Positions 28,942 to 37,889 of a stretch of 64,000 bases of DNA are shown piece by piece. Every line of letters starts with the position of its first letter. Within the stretch, counting starts at the first letter, position 1. Made by a program: the position numbers and the translations under genes. Source of the DNA: Lichenicoccus roseus (lineage in GTDB: Bacteria; Pseudomonadota; Alphaproteobacteria; Acetobacterales; Acetobacteraceae); the NCBI RefSeq assembly GCF_005844085.1, contig NZ_VCDI01000006.1, positions 1 to 64,000 on the forward strand, given 5' to 3'. A model generated the notes under the pieces. It saw nothing but the letters and a program-made list of their open reading frames with translations. It was not told where the DNA came from and made no database searches.

Positions 28942-29943
28942 ATGAAGCGTCGTGAATTCGTGACGATGGCGACCGGCGTTGCCGCGATGGGCGCGCTCGG
29001 GTTTCCGGAGCCGGTATCCGCCGCCGCGATGCCGACGATGACCACCGTCGCCAAGATCGTCGGCGTCCCTTATTTCTCCCTGCTGGAACAGGGACTGGTC
29101 TCCGCCGGCAAGCAGATGGGAATCGATTCCAGCATGGTCGGTCCGGCGCATGTCGATCCGGCGCAGCAGGTCCGGCTGGTCGAGGACACCATCGCCAAGA
29201 AGGTCAACGTGCTCGGGCTGATCCCGCTCGATGTCGACGTGCTGGCGCCGGTGGTGCAACGCGCCCGCGATGCCGGCATCATCGTGATCACCCAGGAAGG
29301 CCCGAAGATGGCCGGCCGCACCTGGGACGTCGAGATGGTGAACAGCACCGAATTCGGCGAGGCGATGATGAAGTCCCTTGCCCGCCAGATGGGTGGGACC
29401 GGACAATATATCTGCATCGTCGGCACCCTGACGACGCCGCTGCATAATCTCTGGTGCGATGCCGCCATCGCCTACCAGAAGAAGAACTATCCCAACATGA
29501 CGCTGGCGACCAACCGCTTCCCCGGCGCCGACGAGATCGACACCACCGAGAACGTGGTGCGCAACGCCCTGCAGGCCTATCCGGACCTGCGCGGCGTGAT
29601 CGGCTTCGGCTCGAACGGTCCGATCGGCGCCGGCAACGTCGTCCGCCAGCGCCACCTGCAGCGCAAGCTCTCCGTCACCGGCTTCGCGCTGCCCTCGCAG
29701 GCCGGTCCGCTGGTCGAGGCCGGTGCGCTGAAGGAGGTCTTCTTCTGGAACCCGAAGGAGGTCGGGCTGGCGATGGTCGCGGTCGCCAGCCTCGTGCTCA
29801 AGAAGGCCGAGTTCAAGACCGGCATGGACATCCCCGGCATCGGCCCGGCCACAGTGATACCCGACCAGCAGCTCATCAGCGTGTCGCGCATGCTGGTGCT
29901 CAACCAGCAGACGCTGCCGGCCATGATGAAGCTCGGCGTCTGA
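28942..29943 (+). CDS. Periplasmic sugar-binding protein of an ABC transporter
   Basis: A 333-residue type 1 periplasmic binding protein of the ribose/autoinducer-2/rhamnose group (LsrB/RhaS-like). The N-terminus KRREFVTMATGVAA has a twin-arginine pattern, so Tat export is likely; cleavage is near VSAAA at about 28-30. The start ATG 28942 is 44 nt after the lactonase gene and is preceded by a purine-rich site. It feeds the ATPase and two permeases that follow. Confidence 0.9.
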   Translation: MKRREFVTMATGVAAMGALGFPEPVSAAAMPTMTTVAKIVGVPYFSLLEQGLVSAGKQMGIDSSMVGPAHVDPAQQVRLVEDTIAKKVNVLGLIPLDVDVLAPVVQRARDAGIIVITQEGPKMAGRTWDVEMVNSTEFGEAMMKSLARQMGGTGQYICIVGTLTTPLHNLWCDAAIAYQKKNYPNMTLATNRFPGADEIDTTENVVRNALQAYPDLRGVIGFGSNGPIGAGNVVRQRHLQRKLSVTGFALPSQAGPLVEAGALKEVFFWNPKEVGLAMVAVASLVLKKAEFKTGMDIPGIGPATVIPDQQLISVSRMLVLNQQTLPAMMKLGV

Positions 29944-29968
29944 TCGGGCGACCCGGACAGCATCCGGC

Positions 29969-31450
29969 ATGGCCCGGTTTCTCGAGCTGCGGAACATCTC
30001 CAAGCGCTTCGGCGGCGTGCAGGCGCTGAAGTCGGTCGATCTCGATATCGAAGCCGGCGAGGTGCACTGCCTCGCCGGCGAGAACGGCTGCGGCAAGTCT
30101 ACGCTCATCAAGATCATCGCAGGCGTGCACCCGCCGGATCCCGGTGGCACCATCCTCATCGACGGCGAGGAGCAGTCCGGCCTGACGCCCGCCGAGAGCC
30201 TGCGACGCGGCATCCAGGTGATCTACCAGGACCTGTCGCTGTTCCCGAACATGACGGTGGCGGAGAACATCGCCATCGAGCACCAGCGCGGCGTCCGCCT
30301 CCTGCGCTGGGGACCGGTGCAGCGGATCGCGAGATCGGCCATGCAGCAGATCGGCGTATCGCTCGACCTGGACAGGCATGTCTCGGACCTGTCGATCGCC
30401 GAGCGGCAGCTTGTCGCGATCTGCCGGGCAAGCGCCAACGAGGCACGGCTGGTGATCATGGACGAGCCGACCGCCTCCCTGACCCGCCGCGAGGTGGACG
30501 CGCTGCTGCACCTGACGCTGGAGCTGAAGCGCCGGTCCGTCGCGGTGGTGTTCGTCAGCCACCGGCTCGACGAGGTGCTGGAAATCGCCGAACGGGTGAC
30601 GGTGCTGCAGAACGGCGAGAAGCGCGGCACCTTCGATGCCCGCGACATGACCAGCCGCCGGCTGGGCGAGTTGATGACCGGCCGCTCCTTCGAGCATCAC
30701 GTGATGGACCCGCTCGGTGCCCCGACACCGCCGGTGCTGTCGGTGCGCGGACTGAGCCGGAGCGGCGACTACGAGGATATTTCGCTGTCGGTGCGTGAGG
30801 GCGAGATCCTCGGCATCACCGGACGCCTCGGTTCCGGACGCACCGAGCTCGCGCTGTCGCTGTTCGGCATGCACCGGCCCGATCGCGGCGAGATCCTGGT
30901 CGCAGGCCGGCCGGTCACGCTGCACTCGAACCGCGAGGCGATCGAGCACGGCATCGCCTACCTGTCGGAGGACCGGCTGTCGCTCGGCCTGGTGATGGAG
31001 CAGCCGATCGCGGCCAACGTGGCGGTCACCGTCATCGACCGGCTGCTTGGCAGGCTGGGGCTGGTGGCGGCAGACGCGCGGCAGGATCTGGTACGGCACT
31101 GGATCGGCGAGCTCGGCATCAAGATCGGCAGTCCCGACGATGCGGTCAGCACCTTGTCGGGCGGCAACCAGCAGCGCGTCGGCCTGGCGAAATGGCTCGC
31201 CACCGGACCGAAGCTGCTGATCCTGGACAGTCCGACGGTGGGCGTCGATGTCGGCGCCAAGGACGGCATCTACCGGATCGTGCGCCGCCTGGCCGAGGCG
31301 GGGCTGGCCGTCATCCTGATTTCCGACGAGATCCCCGAGGTGTTCTACAACAGTCATCGCGTGCTGGTCATGCGGGAGGGCCGCATCACCGGCGAGTTCG
31401 AACCGCATCGCTGCGAGGAAGCGGTGCTGCAGGAGGCGGTCGATGCGTAG
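29969..31450 (+). CDS. Sugar ABC transporter ATP-binding protein, two NBDs (RbsA/MglA type)
   Basis: A 493-residue tandem ATPase. First domain: Walker A GENGCGKST, signature LSIAERQ, Walker B LVIMDEPTAS. Second domain: degenerate P-loop GRLGSGRTELA, signature LSGGNQQRV and LLILDSPTVGVD. This asymmetry is normal for CUT2 importers, where one site is weakened. It is 25 nt after the binding-protein gene and overlaps the next permease by 8 nt. Confidence 0.94.
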   Translation: MARFLELRNISKRFGGVQALKSVDLDIEAGEVHCLAGENGCGKSTLIKIIAGVHPPDPGGTILIDGEEQSGLTPAESLRRGIQVIYQDLSLFPNMTVAENIAIEHQRGVRLLRWGPVQRIARSAMQQIGVSLDLDRHVSDLSIAERQLVAICRASANEARLVIMDEPTASLTRREVDALLHLTLELKRRSVAVVFVSHRLDEVLEIAERVTVLQNGEKRGTFDARDMTSRRLGELMTGRSFEHHVMDPLGAPTPPVLSVRGLSRSGDYEDISLSVREGEILGITGRLGSGRTELALSLFGMHRPDRGEILVAGRPVTLHSNREAIEHGIAYLSEDRLSLGLVMEQPIAANVAVTVIDRLLGRLGLVAADARQDLVRHWIGELGIKIGSPDDAVSTLSGGNQQRVGLAKWLATGPKLLILDSPTVGVDVGAKDGIYRIVRRLAEAGLAVILISDEIPEVFYNSHRVLVMREGRITGEFEPHRCEEAVLQEAVDA

Positions 31451-32450
31451 CGGCCTGCGCGCCTTCGCCCGTACGCACGAGGCGCGGCTGCTCGCCGTCA
31501 CCGTGCTGCTGTTCGTGTTCCTCTCCTTCGCCACCAGGAACTTCTTCTCGATCCAGAATGGCCTGGACCTGCTGACGTCGTACGCCTTCCCGGGCATGCT
31601 CGCCGCCGGACTGGTTGTGGTGATCGTCGCGGGCGGCCTAGATATCTCGTTCACCGCGGTGGCCTCGATCGCGCAGTTCCTCGCGGTGTCGGCGATCGGC
31701 CGTTACGATCTCGGCTGGGCGGGACTGTGCGGGATCGCGATCGGCTCGGGCCTGCTGCTCGGCCTGCTGAACGCGATCCTGGTGACCTGGCTGCGCATCG
31801 CCAGCATCATCGTCACCATCGCCATGCTCAACGTCTATTACGGGCTGCTGATGTTCCTCAGCCACGGCAACTCGATCAACACGCTCCCCGGGTGGTACAT
31901 CGACGGCCTCTCGTGGGTGATCGGCGCGGACGCGCACGGCAATCCGTACATCCTCAACATGCAGATCCTCGGCCTCGGGTTGAGCTTCCTGCTGACCTGG
32001 CTGCTGTTGAACCGCACCACCACCGGTCGGCAACTGCGCGCGCTCGGCGGCAATCCCGAAGCGGCCAAGCGGGTCGGCTTCAGCACGCTGCGGCTGAACA
32101 TGGTCGCCTACGGCTACATGGGCTTCACCGCCGGCCTGGCCTCGATCGTGGAGGCGCAGGTGGCGGGCTCGGTGGTGCCCAACATGCTGGTCGGACGCGA
32201 GCTCGACGTGCTGGCGGCGGTGGTGCTCGGCGGCGCCAGCCTGCTCGGCGGCATCGGCAGCGTGTCGGGCACCTTCATCGGCCTCGCCTTGCTGGCGATG
32301 GTGCATAACGGACTGATCCTGCTCGGCGTGTCGTCGTTCTGGATCGACTGCGTCACCGGCTTCGTGTTCCTGACCGCAGTCGCGACGATCGCCTGGGAAC
32401 GCCGCCGCCAGCGCGCCGCGATCCGCCGCACGATCGTGGCCGCGGCATGA
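31443..32450 (+). CDS. Sugar ABC transporter permease (CUT2)
   Basis: A 335-residue inner-membrane protein with about eight to ten hydrophobic helices and the BPD_transp_2 signature region (VVLGGASLLGGIGSVSGT). It pairs with the next permease as a heterodimer, as in Lsr and Rha systems. Its start overlaps the ATPase gene by 8 nt and its stop overlaps the next start as ATGA. Confidence 0.92.
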   Translation: MRSGLRAFARTHEARLLAVTVLLFVFLSFATRNFFSIQNGLDLLTSYAFPGMLAAGLVVVIVAGGLDISFTAVASIAQFLAVSAIGRYDLGWAGLCGIAIGSGLLLGLLNAILVTWLRIASIIVTIAMLNVYYGLLMFLSHGNSINTLPGWYIDGLSWVIGADAHGNPYILNMQILGLGLSFLLTWLLLNRTTTGRQLRALGGNPEAAKRVGFSTLRLNMVAYGYMGFTAGLASIVEAQVAGSVVPNMLVGRELDVLAAVVLGGASLLGGIGSVSGTFIGLALLAMVHNGLILLGVSSFWIDCVTGFVFLTAVATIAWERRRQRAAIRRTIVAAA

Positions 32451-33475
32451 GCGCGGTGCGCGGCGCGTCACGGCCGGGCGGACTGGCGCCGGTGATCCGG
32501 CGGATCGGCGTGGTGAACAGCCGGCTCACGGCCCTGCTGCTGCTGCTCGTCCTGGTGTTCGGAGTGGTGCTCGGCAACGCCCTGTTCAACGGCGCCTCGA
32601 TCCGCTCGATGGCCTACCAGTTGCCGGAGCTCGGCATCCTGTCACTGGCGATGATGGTGCCGCTGCTGTCCGGCGGCCTCGACCTCTCGATCATCTCGAC
32701 TGCCAACCTGGTGGCACTGACCGTCGCCTTCCTGTTCCACGCGCTGGTGCCGCACCAGCCCGGCGTGCTTTGGATCGTCATGCAGCTGGTCGCGATCCTG
32801 GCCGGCCTCGCCCTCGCCTGCGTCATCGGCCTGGTCAACGGCCTGATCATCGCGCGTCTCGAGGTCTCGCCCATCCTGACCACGCTCGGAGCGATGACGC
32901 TGGTCAAGGGGATCAGCATCGGCCTCACCCACGGCAACGTGGTGACCGGATTCCCCGCCACGATGGTGTTCATCGGCAACGGCGCGATCGCCGGGGTCCC
33001 GCTGGTGATGCTGATCTTCATCGCCGTCGCCGCGGTGATGTCGGTGATCCTCAACCACACCTCGTTCGGCCACCTGGTGACGATGGTCGGCTCGAACGAG
33101 GAGGCGACCCGCTATAGCGGCGTTCATACGAAGCGCACGCTGGTGAAGGTGTATATCGCGTCAAGCCTGCTGGCCGGGATCGGCGGCCTGATCATGATGG
33201 CGCGCTTCAACTCGGCCAATGCCGCCTATGGCGAAAGCTACCTGCTGATCACCATCCTCGCGGCGGTGCTCGGCGGCATTTCGCCCTCCGGCGGTTTTGG
33301 CAAGGTGACCGGGCTGGTGATCGCGCTGGTCATCCTCCAGCTTATCTCGACCGCCTTCAACCTGATGAATTTCAGCCAGTTCCTGACCCTGACGATCTGG
33401 GGTGGGACCTTGATCGCGGTTGCCGGGCTTGGCCGGATCCGCGAGCGGCTGCGGTTCCTGCAGAGGTTCAACTAA
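32447..33475 (+). CDS. Sugar ABC transporter permease (CUT2), second subunit
   Basis: A 342-residue polytopic permease of the same family, with the conserved loop AAVLGGISPSGGFGKVTG. Start ATG 32447 forms an ATGA overlap with the first permease. Two different permeases plus one fused ATPase and one binding protein make a complete importer. Confidence 0.92.
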   Translation: MSAVRGASRPGGLAPVIRRIGVVNSRLTALLLLLVLVFGVVLGNALFNGASIRSMAYQLPELGILSLAMMVPLLSGGLDLSIISTANLVALTVAFLFHALVPHQPGVLWIVMQLVAILAGLALACVIGLVNGLIIARLEVSPILTTLGAMTLVKGISIGLTHGNVVTGFPATMVFIGNGAIAGVPLVMLIFIAVAAVMSVILNHTSFGHLVTMVGSNEEATRYSGVHTKRTLVKVYIASSLLAGIGGLIMMARFNSANAAYGESYLLITILAAVLGGISPSGGFGKVTGLVIALVILQLISTAFNLMNFSQFLTLTIWGGTLIAVAGLGRIRERLRFLQRFN

Positions 33476-33480
33476 GGGAA

Positions 33481-33909
33481 ATGGATACGCCGATGGGCCG
33501 GGAGCACGACAAGCAGGTCGCACGCGAGTATTTCGACGCCTTCATCCGCGGCGACCGGGATTGGTGGCAGCGCAACGTGCGGCCGGATTTCCGCAGGCAC
33601 GATCCCGGCCTGCCCTACGAGGTCGTCGGCATCGAGGGGCTGCAGCATCACCACGACGTGCTGCTGGCAGGTGTCCCCGACCTCAACCTGCCGATCCACG
33701 ACGTGATGGAGGATGACGGCAAGGTGCTGGTGCGGCTGCGCTTCCGCGGGACCCACACGGGGGAGTTCCTTGGCCACGCCCCGACCGGCGGCGCGATCGA
33801 TGTCGAGGTGTTCGACCTGTTCCGGCTCGAAGGCGGACAGCTCGTGGAGCATTGGGCGATGGTGGACTCGCTTTCGCTGCTGAAACAGCTTGGGGCGACC
33901 TCGATCTAG
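33481..33909 (+). CDS. SnoaL-like/NTF2-fold protein (ester cyclase family)
   Basis: A 142-residue cone-fold protein with the pattern AREYFDAF near the N-terminus, VVGIEGLQHHHDVL, and a C-terminal GQLVEHWAMVD typical of SnoaL-like ester cyclases. It starts 5 nt after the second permease and ends the operon. A role as isomerase, cyclase or binding protein in the sugar pathway is possible; the family is functionally broad. Confidence 0.8.
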   Translation: MDTPMGREHDKQVAREYFDAFIRGDRDWWQRNVRPDFRRHDPGLPYEVVGIEGLQHHHDVLLAGVPDLNLPIHDVMEDDGKVLVRLRFRGTHTGEFLGHAPTGGAIDVEVFDLFRLEGGQLVEHWAMVDSLSLLKQLGATSI

Positions 33910-34118
33910 CCCCACAGGCGCGGGCCGGACCCGAAGTCCCGCAGCATACCGACCCGGGCTCGCGCGGCGATCGGATCGTCAGCGATATCCGCCACCGTCT
34001 CGATAACCAGCTCGGCCAGGCCGGTCTTCGACAGCACGTCGTCGGACGGGATCCGCGAGCAGGGCAGATCCGGATGGACACGCACCTCCAGCACACGGTG
34101 GGCCGGCGTCGACGCCAT
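33906..34118 (-). CDS. Possible small hypothetical protein or gene remnant
   Basis: A 70-residue frame whose composition looks coding (for example TGLAELVIETVADIADDP). It overlaps the end of the SnoaL-like gene by 4 nt on the opposite strand. ATG 34118, ATG 34133 and GTG 34151 are all possible starts, none with a good ribosome binding site. It may be the surviving 3' end of a longer gene. No family is recognised. Confidence 0.35.
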   Translation of the reverse strand: MASTPAHRVLEVRVHPDLPCSRIPSDDVLSKTGLAELVIETVADIADDPIAARARVGMLRDFGSGPRLWG

Positions 34119-34187
34119 ACAGGCGCGCGCCATCCCCGGGCATCTGGCCACTTCAGATCAAGGCGTTTTTGCCGACTGATCGCCAGG

Positions 34188-35381
34188 TCAAGGCCGCACC
34201 AGGGTCCTTGCCCCGCCGACCGCGCCGATCGACACCATGCAGGCGAGGTATCCGACCGCCGCGACGAACCAGACCGCCCCCGGCATGGTCTCGCGCGTCG
34301 CGCCGAACGCCAGCGTCGCCAGGATCGGCCCGGCCACCGACGCAAGGCTGTTGAGGCTTGCCAGGCTGCCTTGCAGTTCACCCTGCCGGTCCTCGCCGAC
34401 CTCGCGGGACATCGCGCTCTGCAGGGCGGGCATCCCCACGTTGCCGGCGCCGAACAGGGTGGTGATCGCGAATGGCATCCAGCCACGGTTGGCGACCCCC
34501 ATCAGCGCGCAGGCGAGTGCGTCCAGCCCTATCCCGGCCAGCAGGGTGCGCCGCTCGCCCAGCCGGCGGTTCATCGGGCCGGGCAGCAGCTTCTGCGCCA
34601 GCGCGAACAGCAGCCCGAACCAGGCGAACGACCAGCCGACCATCGCCGGCCCCCAGCCGTAGCGGGCCTGGCCGTACAGCACCCAGAGCGAGCCCGGGAT
34701 CTGGCCGAGCAGGCACAGGGCGGCATAGAGCGCGATCAGCGGCGCCAGCCGGGGCAAGGTGCCGATCCAGTGCAGCGATGCGAAGGCGTTGAGCTGCGCC
34801 AGGCGGATCGGCGGCATCCCGGCGCGCGATCGCGGCGGCTCCGGCAGCAGGAAGAGCGCGAGCAGCAGGTTGAGGCCGTTGAAACCGGCAGCGAGCAGGA
34901 ACGGCAGCACCGGCGACACCTGGCCGAAGATGCCGCCCAGCGCCGGACCGGCGATCCAGCCCAGTCCGAGCACGGCGTTCATCGTCCCGTAGCGCGCGGC
35001 ACGCTCCTCCTGCGGGGTGAGGTCGGCGATCATGGCGGAGACGACCGCAAGGTTGGCCGCCGTCATGCCGCCGATCAGCCGCGCCACGAACAGCAGCCAC
35101 AGCGTCGGCGCGAACCCGGTCAGCAGATAGTCGACGGTGCCGCCGGCGAGCGACAGCAGCATGATGGGGCGACGTCCGTAACGGTCGCTGAGCGCACCGA
35201 GCACCGGCGCGAACAGGAACTGCATCGCAGCGAACGCCGCCACCAGCAGGCCGTATTCCAACACCACCGGGCCGCCATCCACCAGCCGCCGCAGCAGCGT
35301 GGGCAGGATCGGGATGATCAGGCCGACGCTGGTCGCATCGATGAAGGCCGCCAGATAAAGTATGCCAAGGGCACGCGTCAT
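34188..35381 (-). CDS. MFS efflux transporter, TetA-like
   Basis: A 397-residue inner-membrane antiporter with 12 predicted helices. Motif A is GALSDRYGRRP between helices 2 and 3, and an antiporter motif C region (GLGWIAGPALGG) lies in helix 5. Similarity is to the class A/C tetracycline efflux group, but many relatives export unrelated drugs or metabolites, so resistance is not asserted. ATG 35381 has GGAG 6 nt upstream. It is divergent from a GNAT gene. Confidence 0.88.
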   Translation of the reverse strand: MTRALGILYLAAFIDATSVGLIIPILPTLLRRLVDGGPVVLEYGLLVAAFAAMQFLFAPVLGALSDRYGRRPIMLLSLAGGTVDYLLTGFAPTLWLLFVARLIGGMTAANLAVVSAMIADLTPQEERAARYGTMNAVLGLGWIAGPALGGIFGQVSPVLPFLLAAGFNGLNLLLALFLLPEPPRSRAGMPPIRLAQLNAFASLHWIGTLPRLAPLIALYAALCLLGQIPGSLWVLYGQARYGWGPAMVGWSFAWFGLLFALAQKLLPGPMNRRLGERRTLLAGIGLDALACALMGVANRGWMPFAITTLFGAGNVGMPALQSAMSREVGEDRQGELQGSLASLNSLASVAGPILATLAFGATRETMPGAVWFVAAVGYLACMVSIGAVGGARTLVRP

Positions 35382-35471
35382 GAAGGCTCCGGCATGTGGC
35401 GGCGGCCCCGGGAACAGAGTTGCAAGGCGGCAGGGCGTATATCACCCCGCCTCCTGCGGGAGCGTGTCCAG

Positions 35472-36032
35472 ATGTCCATACGTGCCTTCGATGAGCCTGC
35501 CGACAACGCCCTGATCCTCGAAAAGGCCTTGGACGCCGATCTTGGCTCCATCGTCACCCTGATGAACGCGGCCTATCGGGGCCGGGACGGCGGATGGAAT
35601 TCCGAAGCCGACTACATCGATGGCGACCGGACCACCGAGATCCAGCTCCGGAGCGAACTCTCGACCAGGGTGCGTGCCTCCCTGCTGGTCTGCCGCACGC
35701 CTGGCCTCGACAGCCTCCTCGGATGCGTATGGCTCGAACCCGAGGATGACGGGGTCTGGTATCTCGGGTCGCTGACTGTCGACCCTCGCGAACAGAATGG
35801 CGGCCTCGGGCGGAAGCTGCTGGCTGCCTCCGAGGAATGGGTGCGCCGGAACGGTGGGCAAGCGATCCGCATGACAGTTGTGAACGTTCGCGACACCCTG
35901 ATCGGCTGGTATCAGCGCCGGGGCTACATCCTGACGGCGGAAAGAGAACCGTTCCCATACGACGATGACCGCTTCGGGATCCCCAGGCGACCCGATCTGG
36001 AGTTCGTCGTGCTGAGGAAGCGCCTGCACTGA
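35472..36032 (+). CDS. GNAT family N-acetyltransferase
   Basis: A 186-residue acetyltransferase. The acetyl-CoA site is seen as LGSLTVDPREQNGGLGRKLL (motif A, R/QxxGxG/A), with WYQRRGYILT as motif B. The ATG at 35472 follows GGGAG. The open frame reaches far upstream on the same strand, but that part only mirrors the MFS gene. Substrate unknown. Confidence 0.87.
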   Translation: MSIRAFDEPADNALILEKALDADLGSIVTLMNAAYRGRDGGWNSEADYIDGDRTTEIQLRSELSTRVRASLLVCRTPGLDSLLGCVWLEPEDDGVWYLGSLTVDPREQNGGLGRKLLAASEEWVRRNGGQAIRMTVVNVRDTLIGWYQRRGYILTAEREPFPYDDDRFGIPRRPDLEFVVLRKRLH

Positions 36033-36048
36033 GCACTCCCTTGCACCA

Positions 36049-36945
36049 TCAGCCGCCGAGCACCTCGCGCGCATTCTCGATGAAAGCCCGCAGAGCTGCC
36101 GGCACCTGGCGGGGTCCCGGATAGTAGAGGTGGAAGCGTGGCAGCACCGGGCACCAGTCCTCGAGGACGCGCACAAGATCCCCGCGCGCGAGAGGTCCGG
36201 CGACAAGCGCCTCGTGCACGAAGGCAAGAGCCATCCCGGCGGTCGCCGCGTGGATCATGAGGGCGCTGTCATCGATGATCAGCGGCCCGGTAACCTCGAT
36301 CTCCAGCATCTCCTCCGCGCGCGCGAACTCCCAGGCATAGCGGGCTCCGCCCGGGTAGCGCCGCTCGATGCAGGCATGCGAGTGCAGGTCCTGCGGGACC
36401 AGCGGCCGCCCACGCCGCGCCAGGTAGTCGGGCGAGCCGACCACGGCGAACCTCCCGGCCGGCCCCATCGGCGTTGCGATCATGCCCGGCGACAGGCGCC
36501 GGTCGCGGCGGATGCCGGCGTCATATCCGCCGGCCACGATGTCGACCAGGCCGTCATCGCTGGTGACATCCAGGCGCACCTCCGGATAGGTGGCGTGGAA
36601 ACGGGCCAGGACCGGTTGCACGATCAACACCAGTGCGACACGCGGAACGTTCAACCGGAGCAGTCCGGACGGACGGTCGCGGAACTTGTCCAGCGTATCG
36701 ACCGCCTCCGCGATATCGCCCAGCGCCGGACGCACGGACGCCAACAGATGCTCGCCGGCTGCCGTGATGCGGACGCTGCGGCTGGTGCGGTTGAACAGCC
36801 GCACGCCCAGCCCGTCCTCCAAACTCCGGATGACGTGGCTCAGCGCCGACGTGCTGACCCCGCGCTCCGCCGCCGCCATGCTGAAGCTGCGATGGCGCGC
36901 TACCGAGACGAAGGCTTCGAGGGCTGGCAGGCTGGGGGACGCCAT
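36049..36945 (-). CDS. LysR family transcriptional regulator
   Basis: A 298-residue regulator with an N-terminal helix-turn-helix (AFVSVARHRSFSMAAAERG, then SALSHVIRSLE) and a C-terminal substrate-binding domain. ATG 36945 is preferred to 36963 because the latter lies inside a 21-bp palindrome that is probably its operator. It is divergent from an SDR gene, which is its likely target. It converges with the GNAT gene. Confidence 0.9.
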   Translation of the reverse strand: MASPSLPALEAFVSVARHRSFSMAAAERGVSTSALSHVIRSLEDGLGVRLFNRTSRSVRITAAGEHLLASVRPALGDIAEAVDTLDKFRDRPSGLLRLNVPRVALVLIVQPVLARFHATYPEVRLDVTSDDGLVDIVAGGYDAGIRRDRRLSPGMIATPMGPAGRFAVVGSPDYLARRGRPLVPQDLHSHACIERRYPGGARYAWEFARAEEMLEIEVTGPLIIDDSALMIHAATAGMALAFVHEALVAGPLARGDLVRVLEDWCPVLPRFHLYYPGPRQVPAALRAFIENAREVLGG

Positions 36946-36956
36946 TGTTGAGGTAA

Positions 36957-36977
36957 ATCTCATCGATGCGATGAGAT
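36957..36977. promoter_or_regulatory. Palindromic operator candidate between the LysR and SDR genes
   Basis: Perfect 9-bp arms ATCTCATCG and CGATGAGAT flank a 3-nt centre. The site lies 11 bp upstream of the LysR start and 84 bp before the SDR start. Such symmetry next to a divergent LysR pair is typical of a recall/activation site, although the spacing is not a strict T-N11-A box. Binding by the adjacent regulator is inferred. Confidence 0.6.
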
Positions 36978-37061
36978 CAATGCGGATGTTGCCAGGCGGT
37001 GCTCGACGCCAGATGCGGTGAGCCGGGCGAAGGGTCCGGCAACAGCAACGAGGCAGACATC

Positions 37062-37808
37062 ATGCAACTCGATCTTGCGGGCAGGACCGCCCTGGTCACC
37101 GGAGCCAGCGCCGGACTCGGCGCCGCCATCGCCCGACATCTTGCCGGCGAGGGCGTCCGCCTCGCGATCACCGCGCGGCGCGGCGACGCGCTGCACGCCC
37201 TGGCCGACGCGCTCGGAAATGGCACCGTCGTCATCGAGGCCGATATCGCCGACCGTGCCGGACAGGACCGCATCGTCGCGGAGGCGCTGTCCGGGCTGGG
37301 CCAGGTCGACATCGTGGTGAACGCCGCCGGAGCCTCCCGTCCGACCACGACGGAGACCGGGGATGCGGTCTGGGACGCGTCCTTCGACCTCAACTACGAT
37401 GCCGTGCGCCGGGTGACGCACGGCCTGCTGCCGGGCATGCGCGCACGCCGGTGGGGGCGGGTGATCAGCATCAGCGGCATCATGGAGCCCCGGCAACTCA
37501 ATGCCGCCGGAGTCGCCAAGGGCGCCTTGCATCTGTGGTCGAAGGGGCTCTCCTGCGAGGTTGCGCCCGACGGTGTCACCGTGAACGCAGTGGCGCCCGG
37601 CCGGATCTGGAGCGAGCAGATCCGCGAGCGGCTGCATCCCGACGAACAGCAGCGGCAGGCCTTCATCGCCGCCAACATCCCAGCGGGCCGTTTCGGCGAG
37701 CCGGAGGAGTTCGCGCCGCTGGTGACGTTCCTCGCTTCGCCGCTCGCCTCGTACATCACCGGCACGGTGATCGCGGTGGATGGCGGCATGCAGCATTTCG
37801 CGCATTGA
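37062..37808 (+). CDS. Atypical SDR lacking the catalytic tyrosine
   Basis: A 248-residue Rossmann protein with NAD site TGASAGLGAA, VNAAGAS and a conserved C-terminal DGGM. The usual YxxxK is replaced: the segment reads NAAGVAK, with Ala where Tyr should be, while the preceding Ser (ISISG) and the Lys remain. It resembles SDR subgroups known to lack the complete tetrad. ATG 37062 has GAGG 8 nt before it. It is likely controlled by the divergent LysR. Activity as a normal dehydrogenase is doubtful. Confidence 0.85.
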   Translation: MQLDLAGRTALVTGASAGLGAAIARHLAGEGVRLAITARRGDALHALADALGNGTVVIEADIADRAGQDRIVAEALSGLGQVDIVVNAAGASRPTTTETGDAVWDASFDLNYDAVRRVTHGLLPGMRARRWGRVISISGIMEPRQLNAAGVAKGALHLWSKGLSCEVAPDGVTVNAVAPGRIWSEQIRERLHPDEQQRQAFIAANIPAGRFGEPEEFAPLVTFLASPLASYITGTVIAVDGGMQHFAH

Positions 37809-37889
37809 GCCCACCGATCGCGATGGGTGAACTCGTCGATGCGCCGGTGGTATGAACCACGTGTCGACACCCACGCTCGGAGCTTCCGC

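Noticed and set aside
34165-34185. T5 run as a terminator after the MFS gene
   Set aside because: On the coding strand it is an A-run and no GC-rich stem precedes it.
34188-35381. Tetracycline resistance determinant on a mobile element
   Set aside because: The pump is only TetA-like by family; there is no transposase, integron or TetR-type regulator beside it.
33852-35471. Apparent 726-residue protein ending in the GNAT domain
   Set aside because: The part before 35472 is the mirror of the MFS gene; the GNAT alone has a proper start.
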